The translations under genes were made by a program, and so were the position numbers. Below the pieces are notes generated by a model. It saw nothing but the letters and a program-made list of their open reading frames with translations. It was not told the DNA's origin and searched no databases. Source: Sulfurimonas sp. HSL3-1 (GTDB taxonomy: Bacteria; Campylobacterota; Campylobacteria; Campylobacterales; Sulfurimonadaceae). Taken from it: a DNA stretch of 64,000 bases. The stretch covers positions 2,418,001 to 2,482,000 of the forward strand of contig NZ_CP147920.1 of NCBI RefSeq assembly GCF_039645995.1, written 5' to 3'. This document shows, piece by piece, positions 8,744 to 20,977 of the stretch (within the stretch, counting starts at the first letter, position 1; every line of letters begins with the position of its first letter).

Positions 8744-9196
8744 ATGCAAAGAAGAACATTCCTCTCTCTCGCAGCTGGCGCTTGCGCCCTGGCTGCTGTA
8801 CCGGCAAGCGTCCGTGCGGAAGATTTCCGTAAATCCAAGCCGACAGTTTGGACAGCAAAAACTGTCGACGACGCCCTCAAAGCGATGTACGGCACAACAG
8901 CAACTGTCGCTGAAGGCGTTACAGTCGTCGCTCCGGACGTTGCAAGCAACGGCGGTGCGGTTCCGGTTGATGTCAAGTCTGACATCGCTGCAAAATCCGT
9001 CATGATCGTTCAGAACGTCAACCCGGAATCTGCGGTTATCGTTTACGACCTCAACGAGTACAGCATCATCGACTTCTCCATCAAGATCAAGATGAAAGCT
9101 TCCGGTACGATCACAGCAATCGTACAGGGTAACGACGGCAAGCTCTACAGCGGCTCCAAAACACTCGACGTTGCACTCGGTGGTTGTGAGGGCTGA
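8744..9196 (+). CDS. soxY: Thiosulfate-carrier subunit SoxY
   Basis: 150 residues with an exported N-terminus (RRTFLSLAAGACALAAVPASVRA; Tat-like RR). SoxY carries the sulfur substrate covalently on a cysteine of a flexible C-terminal arm, normally GGCGG. Here the protein ends GGCEG: the carrier cysteine is kept and the penultimate glycine is replaced by glutamate. ATG 8744 is preceded by AAAGGA. The gene is between soxD and soxZ, as in other soxCDYZ clusters of the Campylobacterota. Confidence 0.9.
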   Translation: MQRRTFLSLAAGACALAAVPASVRAEDFRKSKPTVWTAKTVDDALKAMYGTTATVAEGVTVVAPDVASNGGAVPVDVKSDIAAKSVMIVQNVNPESAVIVYDLNEYSIIDFSIKIKMKASGTITAIVQGNDGKLYSGSKTLDVALGGCEG

Positions 9197-9237
9197 TCGC
9201 CTTCGCCTATAGAAAACGAAAATAGAAAGGTAATATC

Positions 9238-9543
9238 ATGAGAATCAAAGCAAAACTCAAAGGTAATGTTGTTTCTGTAAAAGCGATGGCGAAGCACGAC
9301 ATGTGGACATACGATATCGCTGAAAAGAAAACCGGCGACCGCAACAACGCGAACTTCATCACGCACATCGACGCTAAAGTCGGCGCTGCGACTGTTCTGG
9401 ACGCTTCCGTCAGCCAGTTCCTCTCTAAGAACCCTATTTTCAAGTTCGCGTTCAAAGGCGACTTCAAAAAGGGTGACGAACTCGTGATGACTTGGGTTGA
9501 CCTCAAGGGCAACACCAAGACTTCCAAAGCCAAAATCAAATAA
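9238..9543 (+). CDS. soxZ: SoxZ, partner of SoxY
   Basis: 101 residues without a signal peptide, as usual for SoxZ, which is exported bound to SoxY. The immunoglobulin-like strand pattern (MRIKAKLKGNVVSVKAMAKHDM; MTWVDLKGNTKTSKAKIK) is characteristic. GAAAGG at 9224-9229 is the ribosome-binding site. A UUCG-loop hairpin follows directly (9550-9572). Confidence 0.92.
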   Translation: MRIKAKLKGNVVSVKAMAKHDMWTYDIAEKKTGDRNNANFITHIDAKVGAATVLDASVSQFLSKNPIFKFAFKGDFKKGDELVMTWVDLKGNTKTSKAKIK

Positions 9544-9549
9544 TCCTCG

Positions 9550-9572
9550 GGTGGACGCTTCGGCGTCCCACC
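9550..9572 (+). terminator. UUCG-capped hairpin after soxZ
   Basis: GGTGGACGC-TTCG-GCGTCCCACC: a nine-pair stem with one bulged base and a very stable UUCG loop, 7 bases after the soxZ stop. Only a short pyrimidine stretch (GCTTTCTCT) follows, so it may act as an mRNA 3' stabiliser or partial terminator before the downstream thioredoxin gene. Confidence 0.55.
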
Positions 9573-9595
9573 GCTTTCTCTCCAAGGCACCAACA

Positions 9596-10072
9596 GTGTA
9601 TAAACACCACTTCATCACTCTTTTAATGCTCACGTCGTTCTTTTTCTCCTTGTCCGCACGCGATATCGACCTTAACCGTATAGCGATCGATACGGCCAAG
9701 CAGAAGAAGACCCTCCTTGTCTGGCTTCACAAAAATGACTGCGGTTACTGTGAAGCGATGTACGAATTCACCCTCGGCGACGACAAAGTCTCATCTCTGA
9801 TTCAAGCCTCTTTTGAACTTGTCGATATCAACATCAACGACGATGACACCGTGATGTTCAAGGAGTTCAGGGGGAGCGGGCACGACTTCGCCAAACATGT
9901 CGGATACAACTTCTACCCCTCCTCGCTTTTTCTGGATGCCGACGGGGAGATCATCTTTGCCGCACCAGGGTATGTCGAAGAGAAGGATTTTTTCAAAATG
10001 CTCGACTATGTCAGCAGCGGTGCGCATAAGAGCATGACCTATGACAGCTTTAACCGGGAGGGAAAAAAGTGA
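9596..10072 (+). CDS. Exported thioredoxin-like protein (SoxW-like)
   Basis: 158 residues from GTG 9596, preceded by AAGG at 9584-9587. The longer open frame upstream runs back into soxZ and is not needed. Residues 5-20 (HFITLLMLTSFFFSLSA) are a signal peptide. The redox motif is CGYC in HKNDCGYCEAMYEF, followed by a thioredoxin-type NFYPSSLFLDADG cis-Pro region. Its position after soxZ suggests the SoxW/SoxS role of keeping SoxY or periplasmic cysteines reduced. The stop overlaps the GTG start of the MOSC gene. Confidence 0.75.
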   Translation: MYKHHFITLLMLTSFFFSLSARDIDLNRIAIDTAKQKKTLLVWLHKNDCGYCEAMYEFTLGDDKVSSLIQASFELVDININDDDTVMFKEFRGSGHDFAKHVGYNFYPSSLFLDADGEIIFAAPGYVEEKDFFKMLDYVSSGAHKSMTYDSFNREGKK

Positions 10073-10509
10073 ATAACCACGAAGGCAAGGTCCTAGGCCT
10101 TTTTCATGCCCTGAAAGGGGTTGAAGGGCGCCATGAGTATGACATGATTGAAATCGACGAGCAGGGTATCATCGGCGATAAATATTACGGCAAAAACCTC
10201 AACCGAACCATTCTGATCACTTCCGAAGAGGCCAGCTACGTCATGGCGGCCGACGAAGGCATCACGATGCCCTACGGCTCGTTGGGAGAGAACATCGTCA
10301 TCGATATCAACCCTTATCATCTTCAGGCCGGCCAGCAGCTTAAAATCGGTGAGACGATCGTCGCCATCACCCAGAACTGCACTCTCTGCAGCAGCCTCGG
10401 CAAAGTCGACGCCAGACTGCCGGAGCTTCTCAAGAACGACCGCGGTATTTTTGCCAAAACACTCCAGGGCGGTAAAATAAAAAAAGGTGATACAGTCACT
10501 ATACTCTGA
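10069..10509 (+). CDS. MOSC domain protein
   Basis: 146 residues, GTG start at 10069 overlapping the previous stop (GTGA). The MOSC fold is recognisable by the N-terminal GLFHALKGVEGR strand, GDKYYGKNLNRTILITSEE, GENIVIDI and the C-terminal cysteine in TQNCTLCSSLGK. MOSC proteins bind molybdenum cofactor or transfer sulfur via that cysteine. In a cluster with the molybdoenzyme SoxC and a thioredoxin, a role in cofactor delivery or sulfuration is reasonable but not proven. Confidence 0.8.
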   Translation: MNNHEGKVLGLFHALKGVEGRHEYDMIEIDEQGIIGDKYYGKNLNRTILITSEEASYVMAADEGITMPYGSLGENIVIDINPYHLQAGQQLKIGETIVAITQNCTLCSSLGKVDARLPELLKNDRGIFAKTLQGGKIKKGDTVTIL

Positions 10510-10562
10510 ATTAAGGACTCTGCCGCTACACTAGTCTCACAAACTTATCACGAAGGAGTGAG

Positions 10563-11522
10563 ATGAAACCGCTTGCAAGGACCCTTCTCTGGACATTACT
10601 GTCCCTGACACTGCTCATCAGTACCGCGGCCACCGATACGAATATACAGCAGGATATCCGGATCTTTACCGTTGAAAACAGCGGCGGGAAAATTACCGGG
10701 AAAAGCATAGAAAAAGCCTTTGAAGCGGCCGGTTTTCTGATCGATGGCAACAACGACATGAACAAGCCTTTCAAAGCCCGGTTCGGTACGACGCACTACC
10801 CGGTCTACCGTCTGGCGACCATTCACGATCCCGATCTCTCTGCCAGGCTGATCGCTCTCAATCCGCTGATGGGACTGCTGACGCCGCTCTCCATGTCTAT
10901 TTGGCAGGATAATGAGGGAAGCATGAATATCTCCGTCCTCTCCTTGCGCGGCCTTTCGCGTATGACGCAGATCCCGATGAACAGCCCCGACCTTATCGCC
11001 CTGGCAGCTAAAATGGAGAAGGCACTGCGTGCGGCTCTTCCTGGAGGCCATTTCAAGCCGCTGGCCTATCAAAAGGTCGCAGACCCTACCACACCCCTTT
11101 CGGTGACCTTTAAGGCCGTATTTGAGGCTCCCAAGGATGGATCTATTCTTGATGCCAAAGATGACTTTGAAGCCGAATTCGAAGGGGAGATGGAGCCGAT
11201 CGGTTTTCTTTTCCCAGGGTTCATCGATGTCAACGAAGAGCTGCAGGAACGTGGTGATGAAAGTTATGACTTTTATGACACCTATTCCGTCTGCAAACTC
11301 GACGTCATCTTCCCGATCCATCAAACCCATCCGGAAGTCGGTGCCTTCGCCCCCTGTACCTTTTTCCTCTACAAGAAAAAAGGGGAGAAAACGGTCCATA
11401 TGGGTTTCCCGTCCGTCCAGAACTGGATCGCTTCGACGGATATTGCGGACAAAGCCTCTCTTGACCCTCTGATCGAAGCGGAAAACCTCTTCATCGATAC
11501 GGTTAACGGCATTACGGAATAA
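10563..11522 (+). CDS. Exported DUF302 domain protein
   Basis: 319 residues, ATG 10563 after AAGGAG at 10551-10556. Residues 4-22 form a signal peptide (LARTLLWTLLSLTLLISTAAT). The C-terminal half has the DUF302 pattern (SVCKLDVIFPIHQTH, then GAFAPCTFFLYKKKGEKTVHMGFPS). The N-terminal half looks like a diverged copy of the same fold. The function of DUF302 proteins is unknown; in sulfur oxidisers they are often periplasmic. The gene faces a second protein of similar architecture (11687-12508). Confidence 0.7.
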   Translation: MKPLARTLLWTLLSLTLLISTAATDTNIQQDIRIFTVENSGGKITGKSIEKAFEAAGFLIDGNNDMNKPFKARFGTTHYPVYRLATIHDPDLSARLIALNPLMGLLTPLSMSIWQDNEGSMNISVLSLRGLSRMTQIPMNSPDLIALAAKMEKALRAALPGGHFKPLAYQKVADPTTPLSVTFKAVFEAPKDGSILDAKDDFEAEFEGEMEPIGFLFPGFIDVNEELQERGDESYDFYDTYSVCKLDVIFPIHQTHPEVGAFAPCTFFLYKKKGEKTVHMGFPSVQNWIASTDIADKASLDPLIEAENLFIDTVNGITE

Positions 11523-11526
11523 CGTT

Positions 11527-11548
11527 CGGGACGGCAGGACCGTCCCCG
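11527..11548 (+). terminator. GC-rich hairpin after the first DUF302 gene
   Basis: CGGGACGG (11527-11534) pairs with CCGTCCCCG (11540-11548) with one bulged base, 4 bases after the stop codon. No U-run follows. Confidence 0.45.
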
Positions 11549-11660
11549 ACCATCTTCACACGATCACACCCGGCAATCCCCTAATCCACAGCAGAAACTT
11601 ATACGATACAAAGGAGTGCTGGTTAAGCCTCTAGAACAACTGACTGAAATGAAAGGTGAA

Positions 11661-11688
11661 AGCCATGCAGCCGGGAGGCTGCATGGTT
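11661..11688 (-). terminator. Strong hairpin between convergent DUF302-like genes
   Basis: CCATGCAGCC (11663-11672) pairs perfectly with GGCTGCATGG (11677-11686) around GGGA; two outer pairs (A-T and G-U) extend the stem to 11661 and 11688. The stem begins at the stop codon of the minus-strand gene, so it most likely ends that transcript. Read on the plus strand it is followed by TTATTTAAAT and may also stop read-through from the other side. Confidence 0.6.
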
Positions 11689-12508
11689 ATTTAAATGGTG
11701 TCGAGAGTTCTTCTTCAATCGCACCCGGCGTATTGACGATACGCATAAACTCCCCCATGCTCAGCAGAGGATAGCTGATGGCAATGTAGTATTTTGCCGC
11801 CAAAGCCTGCGCTTTACCCTCTTCGATCAGGATCGTATACGGCAAAATCTCGGCGTTCTTCGCACCAATCGTCTTGACGAACGCCTTTGTCTCATCACTC
11901 AGGGCGTATCCCACCAGTACTTTGCCCTCGCCAAGCGGCAGTTTAAAAACAACCGAACTGCCGTCATTATACGCCTCAAGCTTTGCAAGCAGTGCTTTCG
12001 TGTCACCCTCTGCCAGCGCATACGTGTCCTCATAATAGGGCATACCGATCATAAAATGGTAGCCGGCGAGTTTGTCGTATTCGAAAGCGTCCTCGGATTC
12101 GCTGAGATCACCCAGCGCTTTTTGAAGCGCCGCTGTCAGCGTGTCGCCCAGGGTGTGGTCATACTCCGACTGGAAAAATGCCTTCCCGAAATAGACCGGA
12201 TTCGTGACGGCGATGCGTTGGTTTTCAGCATCCACGAGCACACGAAGGAGCGCGCCGAAACCACGCCCCGGTTTCGTTGCAGCCGCTTTGAGTGCTTCCG
12301 TCGTCATGACAATCGTTTCGCTCTTATCTGTTGTCGCATAGCTCCCGACAATCTCAAACCCTGCCGCTTGTAATGCAGACGTTACGGCAGCCTTATCTGT
12401 ATAGGGTGCGTAATAGTAGGCACTCACCTTCTCACCAATCGGCTCGGCCGCGGCGTGGGCATTCACCCAAAAAAAGATGGCAGCTGAAAAAATCAAAAAT
12501 GCTTTCAC
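11687..12508 (-). CDS. Exported DUF302-like protein
   Basis: 273 residues from the GTG at 12508, preceded on the minus strand by GAAAGGA; the frame is open 24 codons further but without a ribosome-binding site. A signal peptide is clear (VKAFLIFSAAIFFWVNAHA). The body has two halves with similar order, including GFGALLRVLVDAENQRIAVTNP and EILPYTILIEEGKAQALAAKYY. These resemble the layout of the neighbouring DUF302 protein. Family assignment is by eye and tentative. It is transcribed toward the first DUF302 gene. Confidence 0.55.
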   Translation of the reverse strand: MKAFLIFSAAIFFWVNAHAAAEPIGEKVSAYYYAPYTDKAAVTSALQAAGFEIVGSYATTDKSETIVMTTEALKAAATKPGRGFGALLRVLVDAENQRIAVTNPVYFGKAFFQSEYDHTLGDTLTAALQKALGDLSESEDAFEYDKLAGYHFMIGMPYYEDTYALAEGDTKALLAKLEAYNDGSSVVFKLPLGEGKVLVGYALSDETKAFVKTIGAKNAEILPYTILIEEGKAQALAAKYYIAISYPLLSMGEFMRIVNTPGAIEEELSTPFK

Positions 12509-12647
12509 TCTATTTTCCTTTCTATTGGTTGTACCTCTGCCCTCCCGGGAGAGACACATAGACACTTTTGCAGTCAGCACTGAAAATTCGGCACAGAAAT
12601 ATCCTGTTCTTATTCACAGAAGTGACAGTTGCCGATGATTCAGTGGA

Positions 12648-12665
12648 TTCCGCCCGAGGGCGGAA
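12648..12665 (-). terminator. Perfect 8-bp palindromic hairpin between fadL and the DUF302-like gene
   Basis: TTCCGCCC-GA-GGGCGGAA, 19 bases beyond the fadL stop. It is a candidate 3' end of the fadL transcript, although no U-run follows on the minus strand. Confidence 0.45.
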
Positions 12666-12684
12666 GTGTGGGGGTGTGCGTTTA

Positions 12685-13896
12685 TTAAAAGTCGTACGTC
12701 AACTGGAACGTGACACCGGACTGCGAGTGTTTTACTTCATTGCTCGGTCCTGTCAACCCCATGCCATCAAGGGCGGAAGTGTCGAATGAGACTTTCGTTT
12801 CCAGCGCGTACGTAAGCGCCAGATCGACGGAGAGCTGCTCTGTCAGCGGCGCGGAAGCACCCGCCGTAATATGGTCTTCTACGACCGCAGGGAACCCAAG
12901 GAGATTGAAGACATTGATAGCTGCCCCGGCCTGTGTCGTGCCGTCAGCCTCTTTGATCGGCTGTGTACCATGGTTATACCCCGCACGCAGCGCATAGCCG
13001 TCTATTTCGAACTGGTACCCGACGGCAAACACATCCGTGTTTTTCCAGTTGAAATCTTTATACCCTTTTGCGTCACCCCATTTCACCTGCTTATAGTCAA
13101 ACGCGATGGTGTTGTCACGGGTAATCTTGAATGAGAATCCAACACCAATCTCCGCAGGCTGGGTCAGTTCATCCCCAAATGGAGCAGGCAGAATACCCAG
13201 ACCGGCGAACGGTCCGGTAGCTCCGGAAATCTGCCCCTTGTACTTCATCGGGATTTCAGCACGATAGACCGCACCGAGTGTCAATGCACCGACATTATAG
13301 GAGAGCCCGAAGTTGTAAGTAAATTTCAGGTCCTGTGCCAGCCCCTCCCCGACAGTCGTACCCATAGCATTATAATTGATGTCCAATGCGCCATACTGGA
13401 GGATCGGAGTAAACCCGACGCTGAGTCCGTTCATCTCATAAGCGACCGGTACCCCCAGCTGCATCAACTGGAGGGCGGTGACCATGTTCATGGTGCTTTG
13501 AGAATTCTCACTACGGTAATCCGTACCCATACCGGCAGTCCCCCAGATACCGATACCCCAGTAGAAGTGCTCGCCGACCTTGTTGCCGACAGAAACTTCC
13601 GGGATCACGTTCAGATCCGCAGCACTATCTTGAATACCATTGCCGTCATTGGCATTATATTTTACATTCGGCATAAAGAGTGTACCACCGAACGAAATCT
13701 CTGTTCCCTTGACGCTGCTCAATAACGCAGGATTGTTAATACCGGACTCTGCACCGAACGGCATCCCGATGCTCACACCACCCATCGAACGTGATTTCGC
13801 ACCGAGACCGATCAGGTGGTCACCGTTTGTTGCAAAAGCAGATGTTGCTCCCAACGCCATAGCCGCTGCAACAGCCAATTTGATTGTACGTGTCAT
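12685..13896 (-). CDS. OmpP1/FadL family outer membrane transporter
   Basis: 403 residues. A signal peptide (TRTIKLAVAAAMALGATSAFA) is followed by the FadL hatch signature NGDHLIGLGAKSRSMGGVSIGMPFGAESGINNPALLS. Alternating amphipathic beta strands run to the C-terminal aromatic residue (VTFQLTYDF), as in beta-barrel proteins. FadL-type channels take up hydrophobic compounds; the substrate is unknown here. The ribosome-binding site AGGAG lies just upstream of ATG 13896, and a TATAAT box and a palindrome lie in the leader. Confidence 0.88.
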   Translation of the reverse strand: MTRTIKLAVAAAMALGATSAFATNGDHLIGLGAKSRSMGGVSIGMPFGAESGINNPALLSSVKGTEISFGGTLFMPNVKYNANDGNGIQDSAADLNVIPEVSVGNKVGEHFYWGIGIWGTAGMGTDYRSENSQSTMNMVTALQLMQLGVPVAYEMNGLSVGFTPILQYGALDINYNAMGTTVGEGLAQDLKFTYNFGLSYNVGALTLGAVYRAEIPMKYKGQISGATGPFAGLGILPAPFGDELTQPAEIGVGFSFKITRDNTIAFDYKQVKWGDAKGYKDFNWKNTDVFAVGYQFEIDGYALRAGYNHGTQPIKEADGTTQAGAAINVFNLLGFPAVVEDHITAGASAPLTEQLSVDLALTYALETKVSFDTSALDGMGLTGPSNEVKHSQSGVTFQLTYDF

Positions 13897-13907
13897 TTAT
13901 ACTCCTA

Positions 13908-13958
13908 CGAATACAGTTATTCGACAGAAAGCCTACGCTTTCAACTCGGATCATTATA
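13908..13958 (-). promoter_or_regulatory. fadL -10 box and leader palindrome
   Basis: On the minus strand a perfect TATAAT occupies 13958-13953; the matching -35 region is weak. CGAATA-CAGT-TATTCG (13923-13908), a 6-4-6 inverted repeat, lies between the expected start point and the ribosome-binding site, where an operator could block transcription. Confidence 0.5.
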
Positions 13959-14680
13959 GAGAGGCAAAAATAAATTGAATCTGAATATAAATAATGCATT
14001 ATCACGGAAACTTATTATTTTTTTTATCGGAATGCAGAAAAATGGGGAAATAAAAGATTTTTATACTTATAACTTATCTTAATAGGGGTTTTAACCCCAG
14101 AATAAAGCTGTTTCTGAGTGTTTTTGTTTTTGATACAAAAGAGAGATTTTTTTGAGAATTTTATCATATTGTTTCGTTTCGAAACAGTTTTTTTAATTTT
14201 TCTGTTATATATTAATTCATTATTGAACTTTCTTTCCATGCAATAGTTTTTCATGACATGCTCTTGCGGCGATGCAACAGCACTAAATCAATAGCGGGTC
14301 GATAAACTGATAGGCATATTTCTCGTGCATATAGCGAGGTCTCAATAGAACATAAACACATTACTGGATAAGACATAACGAAGCAGATAAGGCGATTGTT
14401 TGCAAGAGATACAACTAGCGTGGCTGCAATGATATAAAGGAAAATACAGCGCGAATTACTCATAGATTGTTACTGGTCTTTTGGATTACATACCTAAATC
14501 CCAGACCAACATAGCTCATAAATGATATGCATTATAGAAGTGGAATATAAACAGACGGGACATAATCTGAACAGAGCGAAGAGCACAGAATAATGACGGT
14601 ATCAATCAAAGTTGGATTATTTAGTAGTGATGATTTTGATATTGTTGTTGTGATTGATGTAAGGAGTAGAAAATCCGAGA
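13959..14680. other. AT-rich gap between fadL and the rRNA operon
   Basis: About 720 bases with no convincing coding sequence; two short minus-strand frames (14024-14254 and 14251-14463) lack ribosome-binding sites and recognisable products. Visible structures are a GGGGTTTTAACCCC hairpin at 14095-14108 and a classic plus-strand terminator at 14170-14194. I see no terminator for the rRNA operon immediately after 5S. Confidence 0.5.
14170..14194 (+). terminator. Intrinsic terminator on the plus strand without an annotated upstream gene
   Basis: TGTTTCG-TTT-CGAAACA (14170-14186) is a perfect 7-bp stem followed by G and seven T residues (14188-14194), then AATTTT. The polarity is plus. The only thing upstream on this strand is the AT-rich gap, so a short unannotated plus-strand transcript is implied (see findings). 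Confidence 0.6.
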
Positions 14681-14796
14681 ACCAGGCGGCGACCTACGTT
14701 CCCAACCCTGAAAGGGTCAGTATTATCAGCGATGAGAGGCTTAGCTTCCGGGTTCGGAATGGGGCCGGGCGTTTCCCTCTCTCTATAGCCACCTGG
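14681..14796 (-). rRNA. rrf: 5S ribosomal RNA
   Basis: The minus strand reads CCAGGTGGCTATAGAGAGAG at the 5' end and closes with CGTAGGTCGCCGCCTGG. The ends pair to form the terminal 5S helix, and the CCATTCCGAACCCGGAAG loop B/C region is diagnostic. Ends are estimated to within a few bases. Confidence 0.93.
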
Positions 14797-14800
14797 ACAA

Positions 14801-14836
14801 TCGGATCTAAAGGCTCCGGAGAGCGCTTAGATCCGA
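14801..14836 (-). repeat. Inverted repeat in the 23S-5S spacer
   Basis: TCGGATCTAA (14801-14810) and TTAGATCCGA (14827-14836) form a perfect 10-bp stem with a 16-base loop just upstream of 5S in the transcript, probably a processing signal. Confidence 0.6.
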
Positions 14837-14892
14837 CTGTGTCGGTTATGATTGTTAAAGTCAACGGGTGCAACTACTTTGATTACAGCCTC

Positions 14893-14922
14893 TCATATTC
14901 AGTAAGGCAGTAAGACACTAAT
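14893..14922 (-). repeat. 3' arm of the 23S processing stem
   Basis: This arm is complementary, with few mismatches, to 17798-17826: both contain ACTGCCTTACT / AGTAAGGCAGT. Together they would enclose the whole 23S precursor in a long helix, the usual RNase III substrate. Confidence 0.7.
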
Positions 14923-14929
14923 TTTAGGG

Positions 14930-17796
<2,867 letters not shown>

Positions 17797-17797
17797 A

Positions 17798-17826
17798 ATT
17801 AGCGCTTACTGCCTTACTCAATATGA
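17798..17826 (-). repeat. 5' arm of the 23S processing stem
   Basis: Pairs with 14893-14922 across the 23S gene. It begins right before the mature 5' end. Confidence 0.7.
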
Positions 17827-17987
17827 ATAAGACTGTAATATTTAATTGTAGTTGCAATACTCATGAATTTTACTTCATAAATATTTGTTGACTTTAACAA
17901 TGATAATTCAATGAACGATTTAGACTCTTAGACACTAAGAAGTCTAATATGAATACTTCATCAAGTACTCGTATTAGGCTTCGTCCG

Positions 17988-18063
17988 TGGTGGAGAATAG
18001 CGGGATCGAACCGCTGACCTCCTGCGTGCAAAGCAGGCGCTCTCCCAGCTGAGCTAATTCCCC
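17988..18063 (-). tRNA. tRNA-Ala (anticodon TGC)
   Basis: 76 bases including an encoded CCA. The minus strand begins GGGGAATTAGCTCAGC and ends ATTCTCCACCA, giving a 7-bp acceptor stem with one G-U pair. The anticodon loop reads CTTTGCACG with anticodon TGC. It is located between 16S and 23S, as in most bacterial rRNA operons. Confidence 0.97.
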
Positions 18064-18075
18064 ACATAGTGATCC

Positions 18076-18152
18076 TGGTGGGCCTAGGAGGACTTGAACC
18101 TCCGACCTCACCCTTATCAGGGGTGCACTCTAACCAGCTGAGCTATAGGCCC
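18076..18152 (-). tRNA. tRNA-Ile (anticodon GAT)
   Basis: 77 bases including CCA. The minus strand begins GGGCCTATAGCTCAGC and ends TAGGCCCACCA. The anticodon loop reads CTGATAAG, anticodon GAT. It is 12 bases upstream of tRNA-Ala in the transcript. Confidence 0.97.
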
Positions 18153-18183
18153 CTTCTCGGCATTTCTAATTCAATAGAACACA

Positions 18184-18218
18184 GATCACTGAAAACTAAG
18201 CAAGTAAGCGGACAGACA
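18184..18218 (-). repeat. 3' arm of the 16S processing stem
   Basis: Reads GAAAACTAAGCAAGT near its centre and is the near-exact inverse of 19923-19958, so the two arms would pair around the 16S precursor. Confidence 0.7.
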
Positions 18219-18278
18219 CAATCTGAAATGTGAGATTTTCTCTTCGGGCCCTCAAACGAATGAGGCCCGGTTACTCTA

Positions 18279-19787
<1,509 letters not shown>

Positions 19788-19922
19788 AAGACGCTCCATA
19801 AATGAAGCGATTACTGATCCAGCCCAAGATATAAAATCATTGGCTGTATAGTGTCTATACTTTGTCTCCAAAGTTATAGACGGTTATGTATTGTGTCTTA
19901 TCTAAGTAAGACTTCCAGACCT

Positions 19923-19958
19923 TGTCTGTCCATCCCACTTGCTTAGTTTTCAATGATC
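19923..19958 (-). repeat. 5' arm of the 16S processing stem
   Basis: Inverse of 18184-18218; it encloses the 16S gene in the primary transcript. Confidence 0.7.
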
Positions 19959-20035
19959 TCAAACTCTCGCGATCTTCAACCCGAAGTACCGCTAGATCGG
20001 CTTCTTTCGATGCCTCTCATCGTTTGTGGACGGGA

Positions 20036-20064
20036 ATTATAGGGGATTCCTAAAGCAATGTCAA
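20036..20064 (-). promoter_or_regulatory. rRNA operon promoter
   Basis: On the minus strand TTGACA (20064-20059) and TATAAT (20041-20036) are both perfect consensus and separated by exactly 17 bases. A GC-rich discriminator (TCCCGTCC) follows, typical of stringently controlled rRNA promoters. The leader to 16S is then about 240 bases. Confidence 0.85.
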
Positions 20065-20275
20065 GAGGTTTTCGAGGGGAATTGCAAAATATGTCAAATT
20101 TCTTTTTTTTGGCCCATTTTCACCTCTTTTTTGTTACAAAAATATACATCTGCCGATCGGCTGCTACTATTATCCTGTATTTTCACGCCAAACACCCCGA
20201 TTTTATTTACTATCTGTTTGACATGAACCATGTATAGTTCAGAAATCAAACTCCAATATAATAGAGGAATAGACT

Positions 20276-20977
20276 ATGGGACTTTATGATAGAGAATATG
20301 CACGCGGAAGAGCAGCGGATCACTACGCAGCCAACCGCAGTGAAACACAGGTCGTTTCATTTGTAAAAGAGACTTATAAACTGTTTGCCGCCTCCCTGAT
20401 GGCTGCGGCGGTCGGTTCGTACGTGGGGATTCCGATCGCCGGGACCCTTCAGGCGATGCACTGGCCGCTCTTTTTCCTGGTCATCGGTCTGCTGATCGGT
20501 CTGCACTTTGCAAAACACAAGCAGGGGCTCAACCTGATCCTGCTCTTTGCCTTCACGTTCGCAACCGGGATGATGATCGCCCCGCTGCTTTCCGTTGTCC
20601 TCGGCATGTCCGGCGGCGCGACGATCGTCGGTAACGCTTTTGCCATGACTTCCGTCATCTTCGGGGCCATGAGCTTTTACGCCATCCGTACGACGAAAGA
20701 CTTTACCTCTTTCAGCAAGCCGCTCTTTATCGCCCTTCTGGTGATCATCGGTTTCTCCATCATCAACATCTTCCTCGGAAGCCCGATGATGGCCGTCATC
20801 ATCTCCGCCGCTGCGGTTTTCCTGTTCAGCATCTTCGTCGTTTACGACACGCAGGCAATCATGCGCGGGATGTTTGAGACACCGATCGAGGGAGCCGTTG
20901 CCCTTTACCTCGACTTCTTCAATATCTTCGTCAACCTGCTCCAGCTCCTGGGCATCTTCGGTGGCAGCGAAGACTGA
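20276..20977 (+). CDS. Bax inhibitor-1/YccA family membrane protein
   Basis: 233 residues, ATG 20276 after AGAGGA. About seven hydrophobic segments, with the family pattern ending in DTQAIMRGMFETP followed by ALYLDFFNIFVNLLQLLGIFGG. BI-1 family proteins are pH-sensitive leak channels. The bacterial YccA/HflBKC interactor modulates FtsH. The gene follows the divergent rRNA promoter and overlaps the next gene by 17 bases. Confidence 0.9.
   Translation: MGLYDREYARGRAADHYAANRSETQVVSFVKETYKLFAASLMAAAVGSYVGIPIAGTLQAMHWPLFFLVIGLLIGLHFAKHKQGLNLILLFAFTFATGMMIAPLLSVVLGMSGGATIVGNAFAMTSVIFGAMSFYAIRTTKDFTSFSKPLFIALLVIIGFSIINIFLGSPMMAVIISAAAVFLFSIFVVYDTQAIMRGMFETPIEGAVALYLDFFNIFVNLLQLLGIFGGSED

Noticed and set aside
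14024-14463. Two short minus-strand frames downstream of 5S
   Set aside because: Very AT-rich, no ribosome-binding sites, no recognisable product; consistent with chance frames.
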